This document shows positions 1 through 8,602 of a stretch of DNA of 64,000 bases, piece after piece. The translations under genes were made by a program, and so were the position numbers. Source of the DNA: Bog-473 sp963745175 (GTDB lineage Bacteria > Actinomycetota > Acidimicrobiia > Acidimicrobiales > RAAP-2); the NCBI GenBank assembly GCA_963745175.1, contig CAVUWK010000002.1, positions 248,001 through 312,000 on the forward strand, in the 5' to 3' direction. Every line of letters starts with the position of its first letter. Positions within the stretch are counted from its first letter, which is position 1. The notes beneath the pieces were generated by a model that saw nothing but the letters and a program-made list of their open reading frames with translations, made no database searches and was not told where the DNA came from.

Positions 1-219
1 GGCATTCGTCTGCAGGTGTTGGGAAATCCCGGAGGGGACGACGACGTCCACATCACCGATGGATCCCTCGGCGAAGGGAAGTTCGTCGCGCTCTTCGGTC
101 GGGCGGGGCGGCTGCGCGCGGTCGTGGCCATCGGCAAGCCGCGACAGCTGATGGGTTTCCGGCCCCTGATGGAGTCGGGCAGCAGCTGGGACGACGCGCT
201 GGCGCACGCGGCGACGTAG
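1..219 (+). CDS. Ferredoxin reductase-type NAD/FAD oxidoreductase, C-terminal end (partial)
   Basis: The reading frame is open from the first base and stops at a TAG at 217-219, so only the last 72 residues are present. The tail has the order FVALFGRAGRLRAVVAIGKP, then RQLMGFRPL, then WDDALAHA. This matches the small C-terminal reductase domain that follows the FAD and NAD folds in ferredoxin and rubredoxin reductases that pass electrons to P450s or dioxygenases. The catalytic FAD and NAD motifs lie outside the window, so the partner and substrate cannot be told. It converges on the glycerol kinase gene, with 68 bases between them. Confidence 0.7.
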   Translation, partial: GIRLQVLGNPGGDDDVHITDGSLGEGKFVALFGRAGRLRAVVAIGKPRQLMGFRPLMESGSSWDDALAHAAT

Positions 220-287
220 CGCTCCCCGAGCAGACGTGGGGGCGGCTCCGCTGGTGAAAGACCGCAAGGATCGGGTGTGGTTCCCGC

Positions 288-1793
288 TCAGAAAGAGATG
301 CCCGACAGCTCCGGAATGGTGCCTTCGGACTTGAGGCGCGCCGCCAGCCAGCGGTCGCGAGAGGCCGACCGGACCACGTCATCAACCTGCGGGCTCGACG
401 GTGTTCCGGGGTGAGAAGGTGCCGGCCAGCTCTTCCGTCGACGCGTAGGTGCCAACGGCGAGACCGGCGAGAAGGCCGGCTCCGAGCGTGGTGGCTTCCC
501 GAACGGGCGAGATCTGCACCGGGCGTCCGATCGCGTCAGCCAGGGCCTGCACGAACACGTCGTTGTCCGCCATGCCGCCATCGACGCGGAGGGCTTCGAT
601 GGGGAAACCGCTGTCGCCTTCGGTGGCCTCGACCAGGTCGGCGCCCCGGTGCGCCACGCCCTCGAGCACCGCGCGCACGATCTCGGGACGTCCTGAGCCA
701 CGGGTGAGCCCGACGAGTGTGCCGCGGGCTCCGAAGTCCCAGACCGGGGTCCCCAATCCGAGCAGCGCCGGCACGAACCAGACATCGCCCGAGGTCGCAC
801 ACTGTGCCGCCACGGCCGCGGACTCCTGTGCCGTCGCAATGATCGCGAGATCGTCTCGCAGCCATTCGATCGCGGTGCCGGCCGACAGCATCACTGCCTC
901 GGTGCCCCAGGTCGGCCTGCCCGCCAACGCGGAACGCGACGATGGGAAAGGTGCCGGCGGCGCCACGCCCCATGACGGTGGGCGCGTCGTCTCGTCCGGT
1001 GCACTGGTCGAGCATCCCCCCGGTGCCGAAGGTCGCCTTGGCCAGGCCCGGGAGGGTGCAGCCCTGCCCGACGAGCGAGGCTTGCTGGTCTCCGGCGATC
1101 CCGCAGATGGGGGGAGCCCCGGCAGCGCGGTGGCGGCACCGACGGGTCCCGACGAGTCGACCACCGCCGGCATCATGGGCCGGGGGATCCGCAGCTTCTG
1201 GAGCAGCGCCTCGTCCCACTCGATGGAGCGGTCGACGAGCGCCGTCACGGCCGCGTTGGTGGCGTCGGTGACATGGAGCGCGTCCGCTCCTGCCGCCGCT
1301 CCTCCCGAGAGCGTCCAGGCCACCCAGCTGTCGACGGTCCCGAAACAGAGCTCCCCCTGCTCGGCCCGCGCACGGTCGGGGTCGACCTCGTCCAGAATGG
1401 CCATGACCTTGGTCGCCGAGGCATTGGGCGCCAGTCGGATCCCTTCGGACTGCAGCACCAGGCACGTGCCGACGGTGCGCAGATCCTGCCAGCCGATGCC
1501 GGGTGCGACCGGCTTCCCGGTGGCACGTTCCCAGACGATGCTCGAGGCCCGCTGGTTCGCGATGCCGACCCCGGCCACCGGGCCGCCCACCTCCAGCGCC
1601 GCCCGGGCCACCTCGAGGATGGCGTCGGACATGCGTGCCGCGTCGAACTCGACCAGTCCCGGGGCGGGGGTGTCGGGCAGGAAGGGGACCCGGTGCTCGT
1701 GCTCGACGGTGGCGTCGGGCCTGCACGATGGCGGCGCGCACGCCCGAAGTGCCGACGTCGACGACCAGGATCGCTGCCTCCGGCGCCGCTCAT
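288..1793 (-). CDS. glpK: Glycerol kinase (FGGY family), interrupted by about five frameshifts
   Basis: Stitching the three minus-strand frames together gives a near full-length FGGY carbohydrate kinase of about 500 residues. The order is an N-terminal phosphate-binding stretch (AILVVDVGTSGVRAAIV), GIANQRASSIVW, a central piece with CGIAGDQQASLVGQ and KATFGTGGML, then SAGTAIEWLRDDL and a C-terminal VDGGMADNDVFVQ ATPase motif. It would make sn-glycerol 3-phosphate from glycerol and ATP. Frame changes are needed near 1780, 1720, 1110, 918 and 395. The one at 1108-1113 is a run of six G where seven would restore the frame. The ATG overlaps the stop of the flavoenzyme upstream (ATGA), so it is the last gene of a glpD-flavoenzyme-glpK operon. 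It could be a true pseudogene, but the kinase motifs are all kept, so base-calling errors seem likelier. Confidence 0.75.
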
Positions 1794-3301
1794 GCCCAGG
1801 GCGCCGGTCCGAACGGCGACGCCAGGCCGAACTTGCCCGGGTTGAGGATGCCGTTGGGGTCGAACGTCGTCTTGAGGCCTTGGAGGACCTCGAACCCCGA
1901 ACCCAGCGCACGAGGCAGGAAACGGGAGCGGTTGAGGCCGATGCCGTGGTGATGGCTGATGGCGGCGCCGTGCGCCAGGGTGGCGTCGGTCACGGTGTCC
2001 CACGCCTGCCGGTAGTAATGCTCCCGCCATTCGTCGTCGCCGTCGGGACCGCGCCCGCCGAAGGTGAAGTAGAGGCATGCACCGTCGGGGTAGGCGTGGG
2101 ACTGGTGGGCCGACGCGGCCAGGGTGCCGTCGATCTTCTGGAGCGCGCCGACCACGTCGTCGAACAGGCCGGGGAGCGCCGACCAGGGACCGGAGACCTC
2201 TGCGGTGTCGACGACGATGCCGGCGCGCCACAGCGGCGCCAGGGCCGAGACGTCGTTGCGGTTGCCCAACCACCGCTCGACCAGAGCATGGTCCAGCGGC
2301 TGCGCTCCAACCTCGGTCGAGCATTCCGCGTCGACCACCTTGAACGTGCCCGGGAGGATGTCGAGGTCGGCCTCGTCGAGGACGATGAGGACGTTGGTGT
2401 CGCCGAGGTCGAAGTTCCGCTCCGACTCGGTCTGGTCGTAGAGCCGGAGGACGGCGGGGGTGGCGCCCCGCCGCAGGATCCTGCGGCACGCGTCCAGTCC
2501 ATCGGCGAAGCTGGTGAAGCCGAAGGCGCGCCGCTCCTGCCCCACCGGCAGTGGGTGCACGCGGAGTCTGGCTTCGGTGATGACGCCGAGCGTCCCCTCG
2601 CTCCCCACGAAGAGCTGGGTCAGGTTCGGCCCCGTGGCGGCACGGGGGGCCTTGCCCTCGGTGTGCACGATGCGGCCGTCGGCCAGGACCACCTCGAGCC
2701 CGACGACCATGTCCTCGATCTTCCCGTACCGGGTCGAGTACTGACCGGCCCCGCGGCAGGCCAGCCAGCCGCCGACGGTGGAGAGGTCCATGGATTGCGG
2801 CCAGTGGCCGAGCGAGTAACCCGGACCGACCGCGCCGAGTGCGGTCTCGAGGTCCGGGCCGAACGTGCCGGCTCGGACGTCTGCGGTCAGCGACACCTCG
2901 TCGGCATCACGCAAACCCTCGAGGCCGGTCATGTCGAGGGCAACGCCTCCGTGCACGGGGATGGATCCACCGCAGACCCCGCTGCGACCGGCCGCGGCCG
3001 TCACCGGGACGAGCGCCTCGTTGCAGGCGGCGAGCACGGCGGCCACCTCTTCGGTCGAGCCCGGCCGCACGACCACGGCGGGCCGCTGCGGAACGCCTCC
3101 CTCGGCCGCCCATCCGATGGCGAGGGGCCACCAGTCACGTCCAGCCTCGGCGCGCGCACCGTCGTCGGTGAGGACCGTTGCCCCGCTTGCCGCGAGTCGA
3201 TCCAGGAGCGCCGGTGGCACCTCGACGGTGGGTGCCCCGAGGCGATCGGTGACATCGGACCCGGCGCCGTCGATGGGTGTGACCGGGGTGGGTTCGGTCA
3301 C
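1790..3301 (-). CDS. FAD-linked oxidase, alkyldihydroxyacetonephosphate synthase-like
   Basis: This is an intact protein of about 503 residues. The GTG at 3301 overlaps the glpD stop (GTGA), which is why I chose it. The N-terminal half is a PCMH-type FAD domain: RPAVVVRPGSTEEVAAVL, then TAAAGRSGVCGG, then SMDLSTVGGWLACRGAGQYS and TRYGKIEDMVVGLEVV. The C-terminal half is a vanillyl-alcohol-oxidase-type cap with a HHHGIGLNRSRFL segment and ends with the FDPNGILNPGKF signature. The closest families I recognise are alkyl-DHAP synthase (ether-lipid formation from acyl-DHAP) and D-2-hydroxyacid or glycolate oxidases. Its place between glycerol-3-phosphate dehydrogenase and glycerol kinase favours a glycerolipid role. 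The exact substrate is inferred. Confidence 0.8.
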   Translation of the reverse strand: MTEPTPVTPIDGAGSDVTDRLGAPTVEVPPALLDRLAASGATVLTDDGARAEAGRDWWPLAIGWAAEGGVPQRPAVVVRPGSTEEVAAVLAACNEALVPVTAAAGRSGVCGGSIPVHGGVALDMTGLEGLRDADEVSLTADVRAGTFGPDLETALGAVGPGYSLGHWPQSMDLSTVGGWLACRGAGQYSTRYGKIEDMVVGLEVVLADGRIVHTEGKAPRAATGPNLTQLFVGSEGTLGVITEARLRVHPLPVGQERRAFGFTSFADGLDACRRILRRGATPAVLRLYDQTESERNFDLGDTNVLIVLDEADLDILPGTFKVVDAECSTEVGAQPLDHALVERWLGNRNDVSALAPLWRAGIVVDTAEVSGPWSALPGLFDDVVGALQKIDGTLAASAHQSHAYPDGACLYFTFGGRGPDGDDEWREHYYRQAWDTVTDATLAHGAAISHHHGIGLNRSRFLPRALGSGFEVLQGLKTTFDPNGILNPGKFGLASPFGPAPWA

Positions 3302-4959
3302 GCCAGGTCGAGCCCGGCCGTGAGGAGCTCCTTTTGACAGGACTCCGTGAAACGAGCGGCCTGCTCGGCAGCCTCCCGCTGATCCCACCCCATGTCGGGG
3401 GCGATCAGCATGGCAATGGCGTCTGCCGCGTCCATGGTGGCCTGGGCGCGCTGGATCGTCGCCCGGGTGCGCCGCGACAGCACGTCGTCGAGGGTTCCGG
3501 CCATCTCCTCACGGGCGGCGTAGAGGACTTCCACACCGGTGTAGGGCAGTCCCGCCACCACCGGTTCGAGCAGCTCCGGGCGGCCGTCCGCCAGTGCGAG
3601 GACATCGGCCGTCGCGGTGCCGTATCGGCCGAGGAGACGAGCGTACGGTTGGGCCAGTGTCACCGGGTCACGGGTCCTGGTGGTGGCGTCCATGAGCGGA
3701 AGGGACTTGGTGACGCAGCGCCGGCGGCGCGGGGACTCGCCGAGACGGCTCACCACGACGTCGACGGTGTCCTGGGCCATCTTGCGGTAGGTCGTCAGCT
3801 TGCCGCCGGTGACCGTCACGAGGCCGTCCCTCGACGTGCTGACCGTGTGGCGGCGGGAGAGGTCGGCCGTGCGCTCGGAGACATGCCCACCTTTTGCCGG
3901 CGGTGCCAGGAGCGGACGCAGGCCGGCCCAGACGCCTGTGACATCAGCTCGAGTGAGGTGGGAGGTCGTGATGGCGTTCGCCGCGTCCAGGAGGTAGTCG
4001 ACGTCCTCGGGTGTACAGGCAGGGTTGTCGAGCGGGCCGGAGTAATCGGTGTCGGTGGTGCCCAGGTAGACAAGATCGGTCTCGGGCCACGAGACGACGA
4101 AGATGGATCGCTTGTCCTTGGGGACCGGGATCACCGCGGCGATGTCGCACGGAAGCCGGTCCGCCGGCACGGTCACGTGCACGCCCTTGGCCGGGCGGAT
4201 GGCGTGGGGATCGGTGCCCTCGTCGAGGGTCCGGACGGCGTCGGCCCACACGCCCGTGGCGTTCACCACGGTCCGGGCCCGGATCGGGAAGTCAGAGGCC
4301 TCGTCGTCGGGTGCGGGACGCACGACGGCGCCGTCGACCGTCCCATCGGTGCCGGTGGTGAGACGGACGACCGGGGTGTAGTTGGCCATCACCGCCCCGA
4401 ACTCGAAGGCCGCGGTGCGGGCGATCGAGAGCGTCAGTCGGGCGTCGTCGGCCCGCGCGTCGAAGTAGAGGAATCCGGCCACCAGGTGCGCCGTACTGAG
4501 GGTCGGGAGATGGGCCAGCGCCTCCTCCTTGGTCACCTCCCGGTGGCGATGTCCGATGCGCCAGCCGCCGGTGAGGTCGTACAACCACAGCGCCGAGGCG
4601 TACGACCGTGCCACGGTCTTGGAAACGACACCGTCGCGGCCGAAGAGCGGGATCAGAAAGGGAAGCGGGCTGACCAGGTGCGGTGCATTGTCGAGCAGCC
4701 GCTGTCGTTCGGCCAGATTCTCGTAGACGAGGCGGAACTCGCGCTGCTGGAGATAGCGGATGCCACCGTGGATCATCTTGGACGACTTCGAGGACGTCCC
4801 CGACGCGAAGTCGCCCTTCTCGACGAGGGCGGTTTTCAGGCCGCGGCTGGCGGCATCGAGTGCCACGCCGGCTCCGGTGACCCCACCCCCGACGACCAGG
4901 ACGTCGAACTCCTCGTCGGCGAGACGTCGCAACGCGTCGGCGCGGCGAAAGGGGTGCAC
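3298..4959 (-). CDS. glpD: Aerobic glycerol-3-phosphate dehydrogenase
   Basis: The 553-residue flavoprotein oxidises sn-glycerol 3-phosphate to dihydroxyacetone phosphate and feeds electrons to the respiratory chain at the inner face of the membrane. The N-terminus shows the Rossmann FAD motif DVLVVGGGVTGAGVALDAA (about residues 19-37), then GTSSKSSKMIHGGIRYL, the classic GlpD signature. Later come VNATGVWAD and the second FAD-contact motif VTGGKLTTYRKMAQ (about 385-398). A C-terminal DAO_C-type helical domain follows. Length and motif order are normal for GlpD, and the gene is intact. It is the first gene of the leftward operon with the ADPS-like oxidase and glycerol kinase, with 4-base overlaps. 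The 141-base gap to the divergent gene at 5101 must hold its promoter. Confidence 0.93.
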   Translation of the reverse strand: MHPFRRADALRRLADEEFDVLVVGGGVTGAGVALDAASRGLKTALVEKGDFASGTSSKSSKMIHGGIRYLQQREFRLVYENLAERQRLLDNAPHLVSPLPFLIPLFGRDGVVSKTVARSYASALWLYDLTGGWRIGHRHREVTKEEALAHLPTLSTAHLVAGFLYFDARADDARLTLSIARTAAFEFGAVMANYTPVVRLTTGTDGTVDGAVVRPAPDDEASDFPIRARTVVNATGVWADAVRTLDEGTDPHAIRPAKGVHVTVPADRLPCDIAAVIPVPKDKRSIFVVSWPETDLVYLGTTDTDYSGPLDNPACTPEDVDYLLDAANAITTSHLTRADVTGVWAGLRPLLAPPAKGGHVSERTADLSRRHTVSTSRDGLVTVTGGKLTTYRKMAQDTVDVVVSRLGESPRRRRCVTKSLPLMDATTRTRDPVTLAQPYARLLGRYGTATADVLALADGRPELLEPVVAGLPYTGVEVLYAAREEMAGTLDDVLSRRTRATIQRAQATMDAADAIAMLIAPDMGWDQREAAEQAARFTESCQKELLTAGLDLA

Positions 4960-5100
4960 CGATCAAGACTGCCACATCCCTCGCGCGCCGATCCGGTGTC
5001 CCGCGCCGACGTCGCCGCTCGATCGTGTGCGCCACGAGCGCCTGGCAGGGAAGCGTCGACGGGAGCGCCGATCCATCATCGTCGGACGTAAGGTTCCCCC

Positions 5101-5586
5101 GTGCAGTTGGCGTCAGGTGACCCCTGGGCCTCCTACGGGCGGACGGTCGTCGAGATCCGGCGGCCCGAGGAGGCCACGTTCACGGTTCGGCCGGCTCCGG
5201 GGGCTGATGCGGCCGGCTGGCCCTGGCCGACCGCACAGCCGGTGCACGTCCTCACGGCGTGGGATCCCGGCCCCGAGCGCCCGGGCCTGGCGATCAACCG
5301 CGCCCGTCAGGCGGCGCTCGAAAGCGATCTGCGGCCGATCGCTTCGATCCTGATGGCCGCTGTCGGGTTCGACCCGGTGACGGGACGCCGCGAGGAGGGT
5401 GTGGCAGTCCTCGGCGTTGCAGAATCAGTGGTCCTGGCCCTGGGCGCTCGCTACGGCCAGGACGCGGTCTTCGCCTGGACGCCCGCGGAGTGGAGCATCG
5501 TGGGCTGTCAGGGCGACCGTCGTGTCAGGTCCGGCTGGGCGGTGGAACGGGGCATTGCGTCTACTACGTCTCACGTAGTAAAGTGA
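5101..5586 (+). CDS. DUF3293 domain protein
   Basis: A protein of about 161 residues starting at GTG. The core reads PVHVLTAWDPGPERPG, then INRARQAALESDL, a V-G-x-D-P segment, EEGVAVLGV, and ALGARYGQDAVFAWTP. This order matches the small DUF3293 family, which has no known function. No signal peptide or membrane segment is visible, so it should be cytoplasmic. The last 20 bases of the gene contain the palindrome that I read as the operator of the next gene, whose ATG follows the TGA by only five bases. The two genes may therefore be separately controlled despite being adjacent. Confidence 0.7.
   Translation: MQLASGDPWASYGRTVVEIRRPEEATFTVRPAPGADAAGWPWPTAQPVHVLTAWDPGPERPGLAINRARQAALESDLRPIASILMAAVGFDPVTGRREEGVAVLGVAESVVLALGARYGQDAVFAWTPAEWSIVGCQGDRRVRSGWAVERGIASTTSHVVK
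5562..5580 (+). promoter_or_regulatory. Perfect palindrome, likely PadR operator
   Basis: TACTACGT-CTC-ACGTAGTA is a perfect 8+3+8 inverted repeat ending 11 bases before the ATG of the PadR gene at 5592. PadR-family regulators are known to bind such dyads in their own promoters. The operator overlaps the final codons of the DUF3293 gene. Confidence 0.6.
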
Positions 5587-5591
5587 GCCGC

Positions 5592-6896
5592 ATGGCACGT
5601 TCAAGCACGAAGAAGGGGACCCTCGGCCGGAGCAACGAGCCTCCGGTGCTCATTCTGACCAGCCTGGCCGCCGGGCCCAAACACGGGTATGCCCTGACCA
5701 AGGACATCGAGGAGTTTGCCGCTGTCACGCTCGGGCCGGGCACGCTTTATGGAGCCCTGACCCGGTTGGAAGAGCGTGGGCTCATCGAGCCCGAGCCCCT
5801 CGGCGGCGGTGAGCGTCGGCGCCCGTACCGGATCACGGGCGCCGGCCGGGTCGCACTCGAGGGGACGGTGCGTGAGATGCGCGCGCTCGCCGACGAGGGG
5901 GCCCTGCGGCTCGGGATCAGGCCCAGCGCGCCGGCCCTGGGGACGATCGCGTGCAGCGCGCACACCTTCGAACGGGTGCTCCGGTGGTACCCGCCCGGCT
6001 GGCGGTCGCGCTACGGCGACGAGATGGCCGCGCTGCTCGAGGATACGTACGTCTCGGCGTCCGACGTCCGGCTCGGGGAGAGGGTGGCCCTGGCGCGGTC
6101 GGGCCTGGCCGAGCGTGCCCGCGAGGCCGACCTCGTCGGCTCGACGGGGGGCGGAGCGGCCCGCCTGCGGGCCGGGGCGATCCTGGTCTTGGTCGGCTGG
6201 TCACTGTTCCTCGTCGCCGGCGGCGCCTTCGCCCGGTTGTCCGACAGCTGGCGCGCCGGCACGCCGACGCCCGACCGCTGGGTGGCCAGCTCGGGCTTCG
6301 ACGCAGTGGCGCTCGCCGGTGCGATCGGATGTGGGGTTGTGGCGGTGGCAGCCATGATCGCCCTCCCGGGCTTCGCCCGGTTCCTGCGCGCCGGACGGTG
6401 GCGCGAAGTCCGGGGACCGGTGGTCCGTGCTCTTGTCACGACCGCGGTGGCGGGGGCGCTGTTCGGTGCCGCGGCCGCCTGGTCGCATCAGCTGACCGCG
6501 TCCCAGCGGAATGGTGGGTTGGACGCCTACAGCGGGTTGTTCGTCCTGTTGGGCCTCTCGGCTGTCGTCGCGATCGCCTGTGCGACGGCCGCCGCCGTCT
6601 CGGTCGCCCGGCGCATCGAGGTGTCCGCCCGCGGGCTCCGCGCGCTCGGCGGCCTGGCGCTGGGGCTGGCGTCGCTGATGGCGCTCATCCTCACCGGGAC
6701 CCTGGCGTGGTGGATCTCGGAGGCCCAGCATGCCCGCGGTGTCCTCTGGAATGGGATCGGCAACGGCATCCCGTTCTCGTCTTCTTCGGTGCCGCCGACC
6801 CTGCTCGCGTCCGTCCTCTTGATGGTCCTCGGTCTGGCCCTGGCCGTCTGGGGCAGCGTGCGGGTCGCCGCACCATTGCGCAGAAGTCCCTGGTAG
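5592..6896 (+). CDS. PadR-family regulator fused to a multi-pass membrane domain
   Basis: The protein is about 434 residues. Residues 15-100 form a PadR winged helix: PPVLILTSLAAGPKHGYALTK, then LGPGTLYGALTRLEERGLIE and RPYRITGAG, with an E-R-R-R-P wing. A linker with the motif RVLRWYPPGWRSRYGDEM follows at about 120-140, as seen in PadR proteins joined to permease-like regions. The rest has about six hydrophobic segments, for example near ILVLVGWSLFLVAGGAF, AGAIGCGVVAVAAMIALPG and LLASVLLMVLGLALAVWGS. A DNA-binding head tethered to the membrane suggests that it senses an envelope signal or drug and represses its own promoter through the dyad at 5562-5580. Ligand and targets are unknown. I chose the ATG at 5592 because translation further upstream would run through the operator and the previous gene. 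Confidence 0.8.
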   Translation: MARSSTKKGTLGRSNEPPVLILTSLAAGPKHGYALTKDIEEFAAVTLGPGTLYGALTRLEERGLIEPEPLGGGERRRPYRITGAGRVALEGTVREMRALADEGALRLGIRPSAPALGTIACSAHTFERVLRWYPPGWRSRYGDEMAALLEDTYVSASDVRLGERVALARSGLAERAREADLVGSTGGGAARLRAGAILVLVGWSLFLVAGGAFARLSDSWRAGTPTPDRWVASSGFDAVALAGAIGCGVVAVAAMIALPGFARFLRAGRWREVRGPVVRALVTTAVAGALFGAAAAWSHQLTASQRNGGLDAYSGLFVLLGLSAVVAIACATAAAVSVARRIEVSARGLRALGGLALGLASLMALILTGTLAWWISEAQHARGVLWNGIGNGIPFSSSSVPPTLLASVLLMVLGLALAVWGSVRVAAPLRRSPW

Positions 6897-7008
6897 GCCC
6901 AGCCCTCGACCCCGCCAGGGGATTTTGGCTTCAGGCCCGCATGCGACGCGCCGATGCCATGGATGGGAGCAGCGCGCGGTGGGCACGCGGCCTCCGTTGG
7001 GGGGAATC

Positions 7009-7461
7009 ATGGCAAGCATCGACAAGGGCCGGGAGGATGCCTTCTCCGAGGTCGGCCTGGAGCCTGGTTCTGATCCAGATGCCCTCTGGCGCAGCCTCAT
7101 CGCGGACGAGGAGCAGCCCCGGTACTGGTCCGAGAGCGTGTGGGGCCACGGCGCGGACGAGGTCGGCGCCCTGCTCTTTGCGGACATGGGCGCGGAGGCC
7201 GATCTGTCCAACGAGATACGCCTGTCCGAGCTCTGGGATCTTTGTGAGCTGGGCTCCCTTTCCATGGACGAGTTCTTCGAGCTCTCGGCCCTGATCGGCG
7301 AGGTGCAGGGCATTCTGGGCTCGCTCTGCGTCGACTGCGACATGCTGTGCCGACCGAACGTCAGTGCGAACTGGGCGTTGGCGGCGACGACCCTGTGCCG
7401 GTCGCACCTCCGCTTCCGGCTGGGCCACGTTCGGATCGACGGGGGCACGAGCCGCCGATAG
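7009..7461 (+). CDS. Unknown small acidic protein with a cysteine cluster
   Basis: About 150 residues from the ATG at 7009, which has a GGGGAA stretch just upstream. I do not recognise a family. It is acidic in its first two thirds (DAFSEVGLEPGSDPDALWRSL, SELWDLCELGSLSMDEFFEL), while the C-terminal third has a tight cysteine group (LCVDCDMLCRPN and a later TTLCRSHLRF) that could hold a metal or form disulfides. There is no signal peptide. The first 80 residues have a periodic helix-like pattern. It sits between the PadR regulator and pyrE on the same strand, with 41 bases before pyrE, but nothing ties it to pyrimidine synthesis. Confidence 0.55.
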   Translation: MASIDKGREDAFSEVGLEPGSDPDALWRSLIADEEQPRYWSESVWGHGADEVGALLFADMGAEADLSNEIRLSELWDLCELGSLSMDEFFELSALIGEVQGILGSLCVDCDMLCRPNVSANWALAATTLCRSHLRFRLGHVRIDGGTSRR

Positions 7462-7502
7462 AGAAACCCCCCGGTTCAGCGCGAACCGGGCAGAATGAGA
7501 GC

Positions 7503-8036
7503 GTGACGTTGGCCGCCCGTGTCTTCGCCGCCTCCCATCTGACGGGCACGTTCGTCCTGCGCTCTGGCCGCACGGCCGACCACTACTTCGACAAGTACCG
7601 CTTCGAGTCCGATCCGAGTTTGTTGGCCGAGATCGTCGCGGCCCTGGCGCCACTCGTGCCAGAGGGGACGGAGGGTCTCGCCGGGTTGGAGCTCGGGGGT
7701 GTCCCCCTGGCCACCATGTTGTCCTCGGTGACCGGCCTCCCGGCCTACTTCGTGCGCAAGCAGCCGAAGAAGTACGGCACCGAGCAAATATGCGAAGGCG
7801 GCGATGTGGCGGGACGTCGCTTGCTCATCATCGAGGACGTGGTCACCACGGGCGGACAGATGGTGCTGTCAACGCAGGACCTGCGCTCGGAGGGGGCCGT
7901 GATCGAACATGCGGTGTGCGTGATCGACCGGGAGGGTGGAGGCTCCGACGTGGTCGCGGCCGAAGGGATCACCCTCCACGCCCTCTTCACCATGCGCGAC
8001 CTCGAGGCGTCCGGCCCGGGGGTTGCGTCGAAGTAA
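7503..8036 (+). CDS. pyrE: Orotate phosphoribosyltransferase
   Basis: The enzyme joins orotate to PRPP to make orotidine 5'-monophosphate in pyrimidine synthesis. The 177-residue protein has SGRTADHYFDKYRFESDP near the N-terminus, the substrate loop GLELGGVPLATMLS, the conserved FVRKQPKKYGT and the type I PRTase PRPP-binding motif LLIIEDVVTTGGQ at about residues 101-113. Its length is slightly under the common 200-215 because the N-terminal arm is short. GTG 7503 is the most upstream plausible start before the first conserved block. The gene stands alone, without other pyr genes nearby. Confidence 0.88.
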   Translation: MTLAARVFAASHLTGTFVLRSGRTADHYFDKYRFESDPSLLAEIVAALAPLVPEGTEGLAGLELGGVPLATMLSSVTGLPAYFVRKQPKKYGTEQICEGGDVAGRRLLIIEDVVTTGGQMVLSTQDLRSEGAVIEHAVCVIDREGGGSDVVAAEGITLHALFTMRDLEASGPGVASK

Positions 8037-8065
8037 CGGTGCCGGCGCCGGCCTGCGAGAGATTC

Positions 8066-8080
8066 TGACAACGATTGTCA
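8066..8080 (+). promoter_or_regulatory. Fur/PerR-type operator
   Basis: TGACAACGATTGTCA is a perfect dyad (TGACAA, CGA, TTGTCA) 34 bases before the fur start. It resembles the TGA-N-A-x-T boxes bound by Fur-family repressors. A TAGGGT hexamer at 8100-8105 could be the -10 element, and the right arm TTGTCA would lie about where a -35 belongs, so the site probably mediates autoregulation. Confidence 0.6.
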
Positions 8081-8114
8081 AAATAGGCCGGGCTCCCGCT
8101 AGGGTGCCATTGCC

Positions 8115-8549
8115 ATGCAGTCACCGGACGCCCTGACCGATCTCTTCCGTGCGCACGGGCGCAAGATCACGGCCCAGCGCCAGTGCATCTTCCGCGCCCT
8201 GGAGGGCGATGTCACCCATCCCTCGGCGGAGCGGGTGCACGAGAGGGTGCGCCACGAGATGCCCAACGTCTCCCTCAAGACCGTCTATCAGACGCTCCAT
8301 GACCTGGCCGACCTGGGTGCGATCACCGTGCTCGACGTGGGGACGGGCTCGGCCCGTTTCGACCCGAACGTCGAGATGACGCATCATCACCTGGTCTGCC
8401 GCTCCTGTGGCAAGGTGCGCGACCTTGCGGCGGACTTCCCGGGGCTCCGGGTGCCGCGGCGGGCCACCCAGGGCTTTGACGTGGACAGCGCCGAGGTCGT
8501 CTTCCGGGGCCTGTGCGACGGGTGCAGGGGATCTCAGCACCAGCCGTAG
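8115..8549 (+). CDS. Fur-family metalloregulator (PerR-like)
   Basis: A 144-residue Fur-type repressor. The N-terminal winged helix runs from about residue 7 to 80 with KITAQRQCIFRAL and the recognition helix region SLKTVYQTLHDLADLG. The C-terminal dimerisation half carries the metal site MTHHHLVCRSCGKV with a CxxC at about 96-99 and a second CDGC near the end (about 136-139), the structural zinc site of PerR and Fur. The dyad just upstream suggests autoregulation. It heads a run with rubrerythrin, a two-cluster iron-sulfur protein and DUF3501, so a peroxide-sensing role fits better than iron uptake. Metal choice cannot be decided from the sequence. Confidence 0.87.
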   Translation: MQSPDALTDLFRAHGRKITAQRQCIFRALEGDVTHPSAERVHERVRHEMPNVSLKTVYQTLHDLADLGAITVLDVGTGSARFDPNVEMTHHHLVCRSCGKVRDLAADFPGLRVPRRATQGFDVDSAEVVFRGLCDGCRGSQHQP

Positions 8550-8602
8550 TCAAACAACCACAACCGACCACAACAGAAAAAACGAAAGGGCACCAACCCA
8601 CC

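Noticed and set aside
449..3337. A 962-residue open frame on the plus strand over glpK and the FAD oxidase.
   Set aside because: It is antisense to genes with clear family motifs, has no domain of its own and is rich in Arg, Gly and His as GC-shadow frames are.
3334..5091. A 585-residue plus-strand frame over glpD.
   Set aside because: Antisense to an intact, fully recognised glpD; composition typical of a shadow frame.
6201..7653. Two long minus-strand frames over the PadR gene and the unknown gene at 7009.
   Set aside because: No ribosome binding site or motif; opposite frames of real plus-strand genes.
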